64,000 nt of DNA, taken from DATARH01 sp036268075. Its GTDB lineage: Bacteria; Pseudomonadota; Alphaproteobacteria; ATCC43930; CGMCC-115725. Positions 41,213-50,255 of this stretch are shown here, in pieces; within the stretch, counting starts at the first letter, position 1; each line of letters opens with the position of its first letter. The DNA is taken from positions 1 to 64,000 of the forward strand of contig DATAUV010000010.1 in NCBI GenBank assembly GCA_036268075.1. The letters run 5' to 3'. The position numbers and the translations under genes were made by a program. Below the pieces are notes generated by a model that was given only the letters and a program-made list of their open reading frames with translations, was not told where the DNA came from and did no database searches.

Positions 41213-42472
41213 CTATTTCGCGGACGCCTGCTCGGGCAGTTTGACAAAACTCGGAAACTTCAGCGGGTTCGGACATTTGTCGCGGGGCCAGACGCAGACC
41301 TGCTTGCCGTCCTGCCATTGCAGGAATACGCCGGTCACGAATTTCGGTCCGTACTTCATCGCGTGCGTGTAAGTGTCGTCGCGGCCGTAAAACGCGAGCT
41401 GACCGAGAGTGCCGACCATGTCGGTTTTTTCCATCTCGGCGACGACCTTGTCGGGATCGGTCGACCCGGCCCGCTGCATCGCCTCGGCAAAGGCGCGCAC
41501 CCCGTCATAGGCGGTGAACCCGGTAAAGGCCGGGAATTTGCCGGAATCCTTGATGAACTCGTCGGCGACCGGGATCGTCCGCGGGGTCAGCGCCACGCCG
41601 GGCACGGTGCCGGTCTGCGTGATGACGCCGTCGGCCGCGCCGTTGGTGGTCTTCCAGAAAGTCGGGTTGGTCGCCTGGCCGCTGTTGCCGCCCATCGGCA
41701 TGGGCACGTGCTGGTCATGCCATTGCACCGTCGGCTGCACGCCGACATGGGCCATGCCGGTGATGAGCACGTCGGGATGCGTGGCCTCGACCTTGTTGAA
41801 GATCGGCGTGAAATCGGTGGTGTCCGGGTTGAAGCGCACGTGGTCGACGACCTGCAGCCCGGCCTTGGGCAGGCATTCGGCCTGGGTCGCGTCGAGCGGG
41901 GCGGTCCAATCCGCGTCCTCGCTGACGATCGCGGCGGTCTTCATGTGCAGCATGTCGACGAACAGGTCGCGCGAGGAATCGCACACGGCCTGCGCGATGA
42001 CCGGCGCCGGCAGCCAGCCCTCGAACACGTATTTGTACTTGTCGTAGTCGTCGTGGACCTGCTTGCTGATCAGGTTCGACGCCGCGGCCGCCGTGATCAT
42101 CGGCATGTGGAGACGCGCCGACCAGGGTTCGAGGGCGAGATAGACCTCACTGATAAAGGTCGATACCACGGCGCTGACATGATCCTGCTGCACCGCGCGT
42201 TGAAAGGCCCGCACGGCATCGGCGGACGAGGAGTGATCGTCATAGGTCACCAGCTCGAGCTTGCGGCCGTTGACCCCGCCCGCGGCGTTGATGTCGGCGA
42301 CGGCGAGCCGGGCGCCGTCGGTGATCGACTTGCCGAGGATCGCAGATTCCTCCGCGATCACGGCGATCTTGATCGGCGGCTGGTCGGCCGCGGCCGCCGC
42401 CGTGATGGTCGCCACGGCGAGCGGCGCCGCCATCGCCAGGATGCCGGCGTATCGCCTGTGCCAAAACTTCAT
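41213..42472 (-). CDS. Branched-chain-type ABC substrate-binding protein (LivK-like)
   Basis: The 419-residue periplasmic protein has a signal peptide (basic MKFWHRR, hydrophobic core, cleavage near AAAAADQPP) and then IKIAVIAEESAILGKSITDG, the start of a type I binding fold. DINAAGGVNGRKLELVTYDD near residue 68 is the family signature. It would catch the ligand for the LivH/LivM/LivGF importer encoded just downstream. GGAGGAGGCGAC precedes the ATG. Ligand unknown; HAAT-family receptors bind amino acids, aromatic acids or amides. Confidence 0.92.
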   Translation of the reverse strand: MKFWHRRYAGILAMAAPLAVATITAAAAADQPPIKIAVIAEESAILGKSITDGARLAVADINAAGGVNGRKLELVTYDDHSSSADAVRAFQRAVQQDHVSAVVSTFISEVYLALEPWSARLHMPMITAAAASNLISKQVHDDYDKYKYVFEGWLPAPVIAQAVCDSSRDLFVDMLHMKTAAIVSEDADWTAPLDATQAECLPKAGLQVVDHVRFNPDTTDFTPIFNKVEATHPDVLITGMAHVGVQPTVQWHDQHVPMPMGGNSGQATNPTFWKTTNGAADGVITQTGTVPGVALTPRTIPVADEFIKDSGKFPAFTGFTAYDGVRAFAEAMQRAGSTDPDKVVAEMEKTDMVGTLGQLAFYGRDDTYTHAMKYGPKFVTGVFLQWQDGKQVCVWPRDKCPNPLKFPSFVKLPEQASAK

Positions 42473-42528
42473 GTCGCCTCCTCCCCCATTTTACTTGCCG
42501 AGACAGGTATTTTCTCAAGGCAGGGGCG

Positions 42529-42557
42529 ACAATGAAATGATGAACCCGGCTTGTCAA
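42529..42557 (-). promoter_or_regulatory. Possible sigma70-type promoter of the liv operon
   Basis: On the minus strand a perfect -35 hexamer TTGACA (42552-42557) lies 17 bases from a weak -10 candidate CATTGT (42529-42534). This would give a leader of about 50 bases before the livK-like gene. The -10 match is poor, so this is tentative. Confidence 0.25.
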
Positions 42558-42636
42558 TTTCACGACGGGCGCCGGGCGTCTCAACTCGACGGGCGCTGCC
42601 TGACCATGCCGTTCACGGAGGGTCCGCCGCCTGACG

Positions 42637-43407
42637 CTACATCACGGTTTGGAGGATGGCGTCGAGGCGGTTCCAGACACCGTCCAGCGCGTCGGCCATG
42701 AGCTCGGCGTCGCGCAGGGTTTCCAGAAGGAGCCCGCGGCGAGCGCGCAGCACCATCTGAGTGACTTCGAGCGCCTCGGCGGCGTGGCGTTCTTCGACGC
42801 CCTGCGAGAAGCATTCGGCGAAATAGGGTTCGGCGACGATTTGCGAATGGTTCACCGAAAGCCCGTCCGCCAGCGCGCGCATCCAATCGTCCGACATCAC
42901 CTCGACGACGCACCACGCGCCGAGCGAGCGGGAATAGAGCGTCTTGGCCAGCCGCACGAAATGCGCGGTGTTGGGATCGAGGTGTCGGCACAGCGATTCG
43001 AGGTCGCCGAATTCGTCGTCGTTCAGCGGCATCTTCGCGCCGATGCCGCGAAAGGCGCGCGCCAGTTGGTAGTGGTGGGTGTCGCCACCGGGCAATCCGT
43101 CATCGTCGACAAAGATCTGCAGCTTGCGCTTCCGCAAATTGGGGCTGTCGAGGTGCGGCAGGAAATAAACCCCGGCGCGCGTCGCATGCATCGCCGACTG
43201 ATAGACCAAATAAATCTGGCCCAGAATTTCCGGGTCTCGCGCCACCGGCTTGGGCAGCTTCGCCAGCCGGCTGAAGAACGAATTCCGCGACGGCATGTGG
43301 TCGGCGGCAATCGCCATGATCTTGTTTGGGAACTGCTCAACCGGATCGTCATTCGTCCCAATCCAGGCGACATGCGAACTGTACAGTTTTTGTAATTCGA
43401 CGGACAT
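42637..43407 (-). CDS. Heme-oxygenase-like (iron-containing redox enzyme-type) protein
   Basis: The 256-residue protein reads as an all-helical heme-oxygenase-like domain of the group that includes iron-containing redox enzymes and diiron HDOs. The helix-2 motif DDDGLPGGDTHHYQLARAF near residue 90 corresponds to the N..DE.G.G...H..L pattern. SLGAWCVVEVMSDDWMRALADGL and YFAECFSQGVEERHAAEAL correspond to the third and fifth helices with Glu/His ligands, although the usual H...D..H becomes C...E..H. It follows the MFS exporter gene by 50 bases. ATG 43407 has GGAG upstream; ATG 43422 is possible. Substrate unknown. Confidence 0.65.
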   Translation of the reverse strand: MSVELQKLYSSHVAWIGTNDDPVEQFPNKIMAIAADHMPSRNSFFSRLAKLPKPVARDPEILGQIYLVYQSAMHATRAGVYFLPHLDSPNLRKRKLQIFVDDDGLPGGDTHHYQLARAFRGIGAKMPLNDDEFGDLESLCRHLDPNTAHFVRLAKTLYSRSLGAWCVVEVMSDDWMRALADGLSVNHSQIVAEPYFAECFSQGVEERHAAEALEVTQMVLRARRGLLLETLRDAELMADALDGVWNRLDAILQTVM

Positions 43408-43457
43408 GCAATCGATCTCCATTACCACACCAGCGGGCGATCTCTCTGACGATCGCG

Positions 43458-44708
43458 CTATCGCCGTGACATAACCTTAGATTGCCCAAGCCGTATTAAA
43501 GTCGCATTAAGCTGCGAAAGAATTAGTTGGGATTTTAACCATATTCCGCTCGGAAGTGAGTGTGGATGTTCTGTGAGTTCTTGTGCCGTGAAGGCGATCG
43601 AGGCGAATGCCAGCGCTGCAATGCCGACGCCGACCAGGGCGGCCGCGGCAAACCCGGCCTGCTGCACCGCGACGCCGCCGATGAGCGAGCCCAACGAGAT
43701 GCCGAGGAACAGGGCGCTGTTGTTCCACGCCAGCACGGTGGCGCGGCGTCCTGGGAAATCGCGCGCCAACCCCGCCTGTTGCGCCGGAAAGAACAGTTGC
43801 GCCATGACCGAAATCAGCATCAGCACTAAATCGACGGCCAATTCGCCATGCAGCCAGGCGCCGAGCCAGACGAGGCCGAGGGCCAGCCCGCCGACGCTCG
43901 CCAGCATCGTCAGGCGCGACCCGATCCGGTCGGCCAATTGGCCGCCGAGCAAGGTTCCGGCCAGCGCGCCGGCGCCGTAGAAGCCGATCGCCCGGGCGAT
44001 CTCCTGCGGCGACAGACCGATACCGGTGAGGCCAACCCCGAGATAGGTATAGACGCCATACAAAGCGGTCGCCCACAGCACGGTCGGCATCAACCGCCGC
44101 GCGAGGGTCACGGTATTGAGCGGCGCCAAAGCAGCCGCCGATGGCGCCGCCGCACTCGCACGAGCCGGCCAAACGATGCGGTTGCCAAGAGCCAGGACCA
44201 CGCTCAACCCGGCGAGAACGGCAAACGGCGCCCGCCAGCCCCACGCGACGCCGATCAGGCTGCCCAGCGGCGCGCCGAGCGACAGGGCGAGCAGCAGGCC
44301 GGAGACGGCAAACGCCATCCATCGCCCGCGGCGCTCCGCCGGGGCGGCCTCGCCGACGCCGGCATAGATCAGCGGCGAGATGCCGGCCGCGGCAACCCCG
44401 GCCGCGCCGCGCAACACCAGCAGCCAGGCGAAATCGCCGGCGGCGACGACCGACACATTGGCGACGGCAAAGCCGATCAGACAGGCGGTCAGCATCCGCC
44501 GGCGGCCAAGCCGATCGGCCAACATGCCGAGTACCGGCGCGCTCACCATGTAGCACACGCAGAATACCGTGGCGCAGAGCCCGACCGCGACGGTCGACAG
44601 GTCGAGCTCGCGGGCGATCAACGGCAGCAGCGGCGACACGACGAACAGATCGGTGCCGACCATGAACAGGGTCAGCCAGCCGACCGCGAGCCGGCATCGG
44701 GGGCTCAT
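43458..44708 (-). CDS. MFS transporter, DHA1-like exporter
   Basis: The 416-residue protein has about 12 membrane spans: LFMVGTDLFVVSPLLPLIARELDL in TM1, the loop motif GMLADRLGRRRMLTACLIG near residue 65 (the G.LADR.GRR signature) and SLGAPLGSLIGVAWGWRAPF near 145, the antiporter motif C. The C-terminal 40 residues are hydrophilic and AT-rich in codons, beyond the usual family end. GAGG stands 8 bases before the ATG. It is between a receiver-kinase hybrid gene and the heme-oxygenase-like gene, so it may export that enzyme's product. Confidence 0.85.
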   Translation of the reverse strand: MSPRCRLAVGWLTLFMVGTDLFVVSPLLPLIARELDLSTVAVGLCATVFCVCYMVSAPVLGMLADRLGRRRMLTACLIGFAVANVSVVAAGDFAWLLVLRGAAGVAAAGISPLIYAGVGEAAPAERRGRWMAFAVSGLLLALSLGAPLGSLIGVAWGWRAPFAVLAGLSVVLALGNRIVWPARASAAAPSAAALAPLNTVTLARRLMPTVLWATALYGVYTYLGVGLTGIGLSPQEIARAIGFYGAGALAGTLLGGQLADRIGSRLTMLASVGGLALGLVWLGAWLHGELAVDLVLMLISVMAQLFFPAQQAGLARDFPGRRATVLAWNNSALFLGISLGSLIGGVAVQQAGFAAAALVGVGIAALAFASIAFTAQELTEHPHSLPSGIWLKSQLILSQLNATLIRLGQSKVMSRR

Positions 44709-44759
44709 TGCGTAACCTCTTTCACAGGGGTGGCGGATCACGCCGCCGCGTGGCCTGCG

Positions 44760-45920
44760 TCAGGCCGAGCGGCGCAGCGGCATGGGCTTACGCCGCTCGA
44801 GGCGCGAGCCCGGCAAGGTGACGTAGACGGTCGTGCCGACGCCGACCGTGCTGACGATAGTCAGGCTGCCGCCATGCTTTTCGGTGATCAGCTTGGTCAG
44901 CGGCAGACCGAGCCCGGTGCCTTCCTGAGCCAGCATGGCATTGTCTATCTGGCGGAACGGCTCGAGCGCGACCGGGATATCCTCGGGCTTCATGCCGACG
45001 CCTTGATCCTGTACGCCGATCACCACGTCGCCGTCGTCGTTGAAGTCGACCGTCACCGCGATCGCTGTCCCCTCGCCGGAGAATTTGGCGGCATTCGACA
45101 ACAGGTTGAGGATGACCTGCTTGAGGCGCAGCGGATCGGCGGTCAGCCGCGACAAATCGGGCGGCGTCGCCACGGTGACGGTGATCGATTTGTGCGCCGT
45201 CTGGATGCTCACCAGCTCGACGCAGCCGCGCAGCAGCGCCGGCAGGTCGATCGGCTCGTCGCGCAGGATGAAGTGGTCCGTCAGCGATTTCGACAGGTCG
45301 AGGATATCGTTGACCAGCTCCAGCAGATGCAGCGCGGAATCATGGATGTAGTGCGCGTATTCGCGGCACACCTCGTCCGAATTGGCCGGCAGCATCCCGC
45401 TGGCGATGATGTCCGAAAATCCGATGACGGCATTGAGCGGCGTGCGCAGCTCGTGACTCATATGCGCGAGGAATGTCGATTTCGTGCGGCTGGCGGCCTC
45501 GGCCAGCTCCTTGGCTTCGGTCAGTTGCAGCTCGCCCCGCTTGCGCTCGATCGCATAGCGGATCGCGCGGGCGATGACCTGCCCGTCGCCTTGTCCCTTG
45601 ACGAGATAATCCTGCGCGCCGGTCTGCAGCGCTTCCAGCGCGACCGACTCGTCGGCATAGCCGCTGAGCACGATGAGCGGGAGGCGCGGGTGACCCGTGC
45701 GGAGGCGGCCGACGGTTTCGAGACCCTGCGAATCCGGAAGTGACAGATCGAGCAGCACGACGGCGAATTGTTCTGCCGCCAATCGCGCCATGCCGGGCTC
45801 CAGGGCGGCGACGTGAACGACGTCCATGGCGGTGCCGGCGGCGTCCCGGAGCAGCTCGCGGGTCAACCGGGCGTCGCCCGGATTGTCCTCGATCAGCAAT
45901 ACCCGCAAGGTGCCTGACAT
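44760..45920 (-). CDS. Hybrid response regulator - histidine kinase
   Basis: The 386-residue protein begins with a receiver domain (VLLIEDNPGDARLTRELL, phospho-acceptor in VVLLDLSLPDSQG near residue 57, Lys in DYLVKGQGDG) and continues with a HisKA domain (FLAHMSHELRTPLNAVIGFS near 155) and an HATPase domain with N, G1 (GVQDQGVGMKPEDIP) and G2 (GTGLGLPLTKLI) boxes. Such cytosolic receiver-first kinases are switched by another kinase. ATG 45920 has GGTGGA upstream; GTG 45929 is possible. It lies 30 bases after an Rcp1-like receiver gene. Confidence 0.9.
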   Translation of the reverse strand: MSGTLRVLLIEDNPGDARLTRELLRDAAGTAMDVVHVAALEPGMARLAAEQFAVVLLDLSLPDSQGLETVGRLRTGHPRLPLIVLSGYADESVALEALQTGAQDYLVKGQGDGQVIARAIRYAIERKRGELQLTEAKELAEAASRTKSTFLAHMSHELRTPLNAVIGFSDIIASGMLPANSDEVCREYAHYIHDSALHLLELVNDILDLSKSLTDHFILRDEPIDLPALLRGCVELVSIQTAHKSITVTVATPPDLSRLTADPLRLKQVILNLLSNAAKFSGEGTAIAVTVDFNDDGDVVIGVQDQGVGMKPEDIPVALEPFRQIDNAMLAQEGTGLGLPLTKLITEKHGGSLTIVSTVGVGTTVYVTLPGSRLERRKPMPLRRSA

Positions 45921-45950
45921 CGTTTCCACCGCTACCGAGGCCGCCCTGCG

Positions 45951-46421
45951 TCAATGCAGGGGAGAGGCGAGGCCGTTCGGCAATTTGACGATCGCCAGCC
46001 AGAATTCTTCGACCGCGCGAATGATGTCGAGGAACTGGTCGAGATCGACCGGCTTGGTGATGTAGCAATTGCCGTGCAACTTGTACGTTTGCAGAATGTC
46101 TTGTTCCGCATCGGAACTGGTCAGCACGACCACGGGAATGAGCCGCAGTTGCGGATCTTCTTTGAGTTCGGCCAAAACCGCGCGGCCGTCTTTGCGCGGC
46201 ATGTTGAGGTCGAGGAGGATGAGGTCGGGCCGCGGCGCATTGGCAAAGGACCCCGCGCCGCGCAGGAACTCCAGCGCCTCGATCCCGTCGCGCGTGTGAT
46301 GCAGGCGATTGTTCATCGGCCTGTCGCGCAGCGCCTCGAGCGTCAGCCGGGCATCCGCGGGGTTGTCTTCGACCAGAAGAATCTCAACCGGCCGTCCGCC
46401 CATCTCACCAGAAACGTCCAT
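45951..46421 (-). CDS. Rcp1-like single-domain response regulator
   Basis: The 156-residue receiver protein has the acidic pair in EILLVEDNPADARLTLEAL, a phospho-acceptor Asp in LILLDLNMPRKDG near residue 66, the Thr in VVVLTSSDAEQDI and Lys in CYITKPVDLDQF near 121. The inserted loops and the start are typical of Rcp1, the partner of cyanobacterial-type phytochromes and of related PAS kinases. ATG 46421 with GGAG upstream is preferred over GTG 46430. It is downstream of two PAS/dCache kinases and is their likely phosphate acceptor. Confidence 0.9.
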   Translation of the reverse strand: MDVSGEMGGRPVEILLVEDNPADARLTLEALRDRPMNNRLHHTRDGIEALEFLRGAGSFANAPRPDLILLDLNMPRKDGRAVLAELKEDPQLRLIPVVVLTSSDAEQDILQTYKLHGNCYITKPVDLDQFLDIIRAVEEFWLAIVKLPNGLASPLH

Positions 46422-46557
46422 CAACCCCACTCCACTTTTCGCGATGCTTGAGTCGGAAATCGCGAATCACGCTAATGTCAGCGCGTAAAGTAAACCAACA
46501 GAGTTAAGCTGAGATGAATGACGCAGATCGGCTTCGGCAAGCTGGTTGCCGGATGAT

Positions 46558-48156
46558 TCAGCCGATCTCCTTGGCCACCGGCAGGGTGAACTGGAACCGG
46601 CTGCCCTGCCCCGGGGTCGATTCGATCCAGATGTGACCGCCGTGGTACTCGATCACTTTTTTGACGATCGCGAGTCCTATGCCGGTGCCGGGGTATTTCT
46701 CGCGCTCGTGGAGCCGCTGGAAGATCAGGAACACCCGTTCCAGGTATTCGGACTCGATGCCGATGCCATTGTCCTCGACGGTGAATTGCACAAAACCGTC
46801 GGTGGGCTCGCCCGCCTCGATACGAACGAGCGGGGCATCGGCGCGCCGGAACTTGATCGCGTTGCCGATCAGGTTTTGAAACAGTTGCGTGAGCTGGACG
46901 CGCTCGCCGGTGATTCGCGGCAGCCGGCCTAGCTCGACCTTTGCCTCGCTGTCGATGATGGCGCCCTGAAGATTGGCCAGGGTCGATTCGAGGAGGTCGT
47001 TCATGTCCAGCGTCTCGAACGAATGGCCGTGGCGGCCGACGTGGGAGAACGCCAGCAGGTCCTTCACCAGCCGCTGCATCCGCGTGGCGCCGTCGACGGC
47101 GTAGCCGATGAATTCAATGGCATCCTGATCGAGCTTGTCGCCGTAGCGCCGCTGCAAGAGCTGGCAATAGCTCGCGACCATGCGCAGCGGCTCCTGCAGA
47201 TCATGCGAGGCGACGTAGGCGAACTGCTCGAGCTCGGCGTTGGAGCGCTTCAGCTCGGTCGCGTACTCTTCCAGCTCGACGGCCTTGCGCCGAAGCTCCT
47301 CCTCGGTGCGCTTGAGCTTGGTGATGTCGAGCCGGATGCCGATCGTCCCGCCATCGGAGGTGCGGCGCTCGGTCACCTGAATCCAACGCCCGTCGCTGCG
47401 CAGCCCGGTCAGGACCCGGCCCGGCGAGCGATGGGCTTTCATGCGCTTGGCGACCCATTGCTCGACCGTGCCGTTGTTCTCCCACACCGATCCGCTGGAA
47501 ATGTCGGCGCGCAGCAGGTCTTCGAACGGGGTGCCGGGGACGAGCAGGTGCTTGGCGCCCGGAAAATAGCGCTTGGTGATGCTGTTGCAGATGACGATGC
47601 GATCCTCGGCGTCGAACAGCATCAGGCTCGCCGGAATGTTCTCGATCGCCTCGGCGAGCTGGCGATGCGTCGCCATCGCGCGAAGATTGGCCTCGGTCTG
47701 GGCGGTGACGTCGCCGCCCATGCCGCGATAGCCGGTGAATTCGTCGTCGGCGTCGCGATGCGGCTTTCCGCTCGCGCGGATGAAATGCGAACCGTCCGCG
47801 GTGTGCACCTGAAACACGAAATCCCGGAATGACTTTTGCGCCCGGATATCGGCAAGGACGCGCTCGACCTTGGGATCGTCGCGGTCGACCACCAGGTCGT
47901 CGAAGGTTTTGCCGATCAGCCGGGCGGTGTCGAGATCGGTCATTGCGCCGAGGCGCCCGACGATATGGGTGAAGCGGAGGTCGGGCCCGGTCTCGAAAAG
48001 CCAGGTCTGCGAGGCCATGAGAACCTTATTCAGCTTGTCCTCGGTCTTGGCCAATTTGGCCCGGGCCAGCGACAACGCGGCCTCGCTCTCCGCGAGCCGG
48101 TGGCGCAACTCCCGATCGTCGTCGCTCCGGAGGAGGCTGTTGGCTGCCGCACTCAT
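46558..48156 (-). CDS. PAS-domain sensor histidine kinase
   Basis: The 532-residue cytosolic kinase starts with a coiled-coil (about residues 10-45), then two PAS domains (about 50-170, with FTHIVGRLGAMTDLDTARL and an FRDFVFQVHTADGSHFIRASG PAC part, and about 175-290). A second coiled-coil leads to the HisKA helix with the phospho-accepting His in YVASHDLQEPLRMVASYCQ near 325 and an HATPase domain with DNGIGIESEYLERVF and GTGIGLAIVKKV. No membrane span is seen. Its start overlaps the stop of the upstream kinase (ATGA). The ligand of the PAS domains is not evident. Confidence 0.92.
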   Translation of the reverse strand: MSAAANSLLRSDDDRELRHRLAESEAALSLARAKLAKTEDKLNKVLMASQTWLFETGPDLRFTHIVGRLGAMTDLDTARLIGKTFDDLVVDRDDPKVERVLADIRAQKSFRDFVFQVHTADGSHFIRASGKPHRDADDEFTGYRGMGGDVTAQTEANLRAMATHRQLAEAIENIPASLMLFDAEDRIVICNSITKRYFPGAKHLLVPGTPFEDLLRADISSGSVWENNGTVEQWVAKRMKAHRSPGRVLTGLRSDGRWIQVTERRTSDGGTIGIRLDITKLKRTEEELRRKAVELEEYATELKRSNAELEQFAYVASHDLQEPLRMVASYCQLLQRRYGDKLDQDAIEFIGYAVDGATRMQRLVKDLLAFSHVGRHGHSFETLDMNDLLESTLANLQGAIIDSEAKVELGRLPRITGERVQLTQLFQNLIGNAIKFRRADAPLVRIEAGEPTDGFVQFTVEDNGIGIESEYLERVFLIFQRLHEREKYPGTGIGLAIVKKVIEYHGGHIWIESTPGQGSRFQFTLPVAKEIG

Positions 48157-50009
48157 GACACAAGCATCCTTTGCCGCTGGTCCACGGCCGGAACGTCGCT
48201 CTCTTCAAGCTCGTCGGCATCGCCGGCGGTCGGGAGGGTAAAATTGAACCGGGTGCCCTCCCCCACCGTCGATTCGATCCAGATTCGACCGCCGTGGTAT
48301 TCGACCACCTTTTTCGCGATGGCGAGCCCGATCCCGGTGCCGGCGTATTTTTCGCGCTCGTGCAGCCGCTGAAAGATCACGAAGGCGCGCTCCAGGTGCT
48401 CCTCGGGGATGCCGATGCCGTTATCCTCGACGAGGAACCGGGTCATCCCGTCGCCATTGTCGCTCGCGGTGACGCGGATCACCGGCGGCTCGTCGCGACG
48501 GAACTTGATCGCGTTGCCGATCAGGTTCTGGAAAAGCTGGGCGAGCTGGACCCGCTCGCCGACGATCCGCGGCAGGGGGCCGCGCTCGATCCGCGCCTCG
48601 CCCTCGGCGATGGCGCCGGCGAGGTTGGCGAGCGCGCCGTCGACGACCCCGTTCATGTCGAGCGGCTCGAAGGAGCCGCCGATGCGGCCGACCCGGGAAT
48701 AGGCCAACAGGTCCTTGATGAGCCGCGTCATCCGGCCCGCCCCGTCGACCGCGAAGGCGATGAACTCGGCGCCGTCCTCGCCGAGCTTGTCGCCGTAGCG
48801 GCGTTGCAGGAGCTGGCAATAGCTGGTGACCATGCGCAGCGGTTCCTGCAGGTCGTGCGAGGCGACGTAGGCGAATTGCTCCAGTTCCGTATTAGAGCGT
48901 TTCAGCTCGGTCGCGGCCTCTTCCAGCTCGGTGGTCTTTTGCGTCAGCTCGACCGCGTTCTGTTCCAGCCGGGCCGCGTTCTGTTCGAGCCGGAAGAACT
49001 GGACCGCAAGGATCCGGAACAGAATGGCGGCCCCGAGCACCACGCCCAGCGCGGCGATCGCGATCATCAGCGACTGGCGTCGCCAGGGCGCCAGAGCCAC
49101 GGCTTCCGACGCGCCCACGGTCACGGCGAGCGGATAATCGGTGATCGGCTGGGCCGACACGATGCGCGGAAGCTCGCCGATATACCCCACCGTGCGGAAG
49201 GTGCCGCCGCCGTTCGCGAGCGTGTCGTACCACGGAGAGGTCGTCGGGATTTTCCGGCCGATCTTGTCCTCTACGTGAGGTTGGCGGGCGAGCAGCGTGC
49301 CGTCGCGGCGGAACAGGCTCACGGCGCGGCCTTCGTTCGCGGTCAGCACTTTGTAGAAGTCCTCGAAATACCGGGACTCGGTAACGCCGGCGACGATGCC
49401 GAGGAATTCGCCGCGAGGGCCGCTGATCCGGCGCGAGATCGTCATGACCCAGGTGCCGGTGATCTTGTCGACCACCGGCGCTCCGATGACGACGCCCGTG
49501 CCGGCGTGGTCTCGCCAATAGGTGACGTAATCGCGCTCCGAGAGATCGATGCGCAGCGCCGGCCACCCGCGCGAGTAGCCGACGATCTTGCCGGCATTGT
49601 CGATCAGCTCGATCGCGTTGGCCTGGGGCAGGCTGCGCAACCGGTCGCGCAGGAAGCGGTGGGAGTCGTAAGTCCCCATCTGCTGCCTGTACTGATCCTC
49701 GTCGGTGACGCCGGCGGCGGCAACCATCGCCTGCGCTTCCTGCAAGACCAGATCGATCCCCTGGAGCGCCCGCGCCGTCTGCTCGGCCAGGACCACCGCG
49801 AGGTTGTGCGTATCCCGTTCCTCGTCGGCCATCCGATCCCGGTAAAGGTTCCAGATGGACAGGCACGCCGCGACAATGGTGACGGCGATCGTGAGCGACC
49901 CCCCGAGAACCAGGGGTCGGGCGGAGCGTAAACTGCGGTTGGGCCGACCGATAAGGGTCATCATCGGCAGATCTGGCTCGACGTTCGGGCTGCGGAGGCA
50001 GTCCCTCAT
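48153..50009 (-). CDS. Membrane sensor histidine kinase with dCache-type sensor
   Basis: The 618-residue kinase has a first membrane span near residues 32-52 (LVLGGSLTIAVTIVAACLSI), a periplasmic dCache-like region (about 55-305, with RDHAGTGVVIGAPVVDKITG and VAGVTESRYFEDFYKVL), a second span near 308-330 and a long coiled-coil (QNAARLEQNAVELTQKTTEL). The kinase core has His in YVASHDLQEPLRMVTSYCQ and the HATPase boxes DNGIGIPEEHLERAF and GTGIGLAIAKKV. The core is near-identical to that of the next gene, so the two probably arose by duplication. The ATG at 50009 has AGGAA upstream. Confidence 0.92.
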   Translation of the reverse strand: MRDCLRSPNVEPDLPMMTLIGRPNRSLRSARPLVLGGSLTIAVTIVAACLSIWNLYRDRMADEERDTHNLAVVLAEQTARALQGIDLVLQEAQAMVAAAGVTDEDQYRQQMGTYDSHRFLRDRLRSLPQANAIELIDNAGKIVGYSRGWPALRIDLSERDYVTYWRDHAGTGVVIGAPVVDKITGTWVMTISRRISGPRGEFLGIVAGVTESRYFEDFYKVLTANEGRAVSLFRRDGTLLARQPHVEDKIGRKIPTTSPWYDTLANGGGTFRTVGYIGELPRIVSAQPITDYPLAVTVGASEAVALAPWRRQSLMIAIAALGVVLGAAILFRILAVQFFRLEQNAARLEQNAVELTQKTTELEEAATELKRSNTELEQFAYVASHDLQEPLRMVTSYCQLLQRRYGDKLGEDGAEFIAFAVDGAGRMTRLIKDLLAYSRVGRIGGSFEPLDMNGVVDGALANLAGAIAEGEARIERGPLPRIVGERVQLAQLFQNLIGNAIKFRRDEPPVIRVTASDNGDGMTRFLVEDNGIGIPEEHLERAFVIFQRLHEREKYAGTGIGLAIAKKVVEYHGGRIWIESTVGEGTRFNFTLPTAGDADELEESDVPAVDQRQRMLVS

Positions 50010-50128
50010 TGCCGGCCATTCCTAACGACATATGGTTAATCGATCTTCAATGCCGCTTGAGTCACGGAGAGGATCGCTCTCGGTCACAGCATATGACCGG
50101 CGACGTGATGCCCAATGGTTAAAAAGGC

Positions 50129-50205
50129 TGGCGGACCCGATACGATTCGAACGTACGACCCCTGCCTTCGGAGGGCAGTGCTCTATCCAGCTGAGCTACG
50201 GGTCC
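50129..50205 (-). tRNA. tRNA-Arg (anticodon CCG)
   Basis: The 77-base gene on the minus strand folds into a cloverleaf: acceptor GGACCCG/CGGGTCC, D arm AGCTCAGCTGGATAGAGC, anticodon stem CTGCC/GGCAG with loop CTCCGAA (anticodon CCG, reading CGG) and T arm with GTTCGAATC. CCA is encoded. It lies between the kinase gene start and the lipoprotein hydrolase gene, with no other tRNA nearby. Confidence 0.97.
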
Positions 50206-50255
50206 CTGGCCAGCGTGACTTGACTTAGCGCCTCGGCGGCGGCGGCGCAAGGGCG

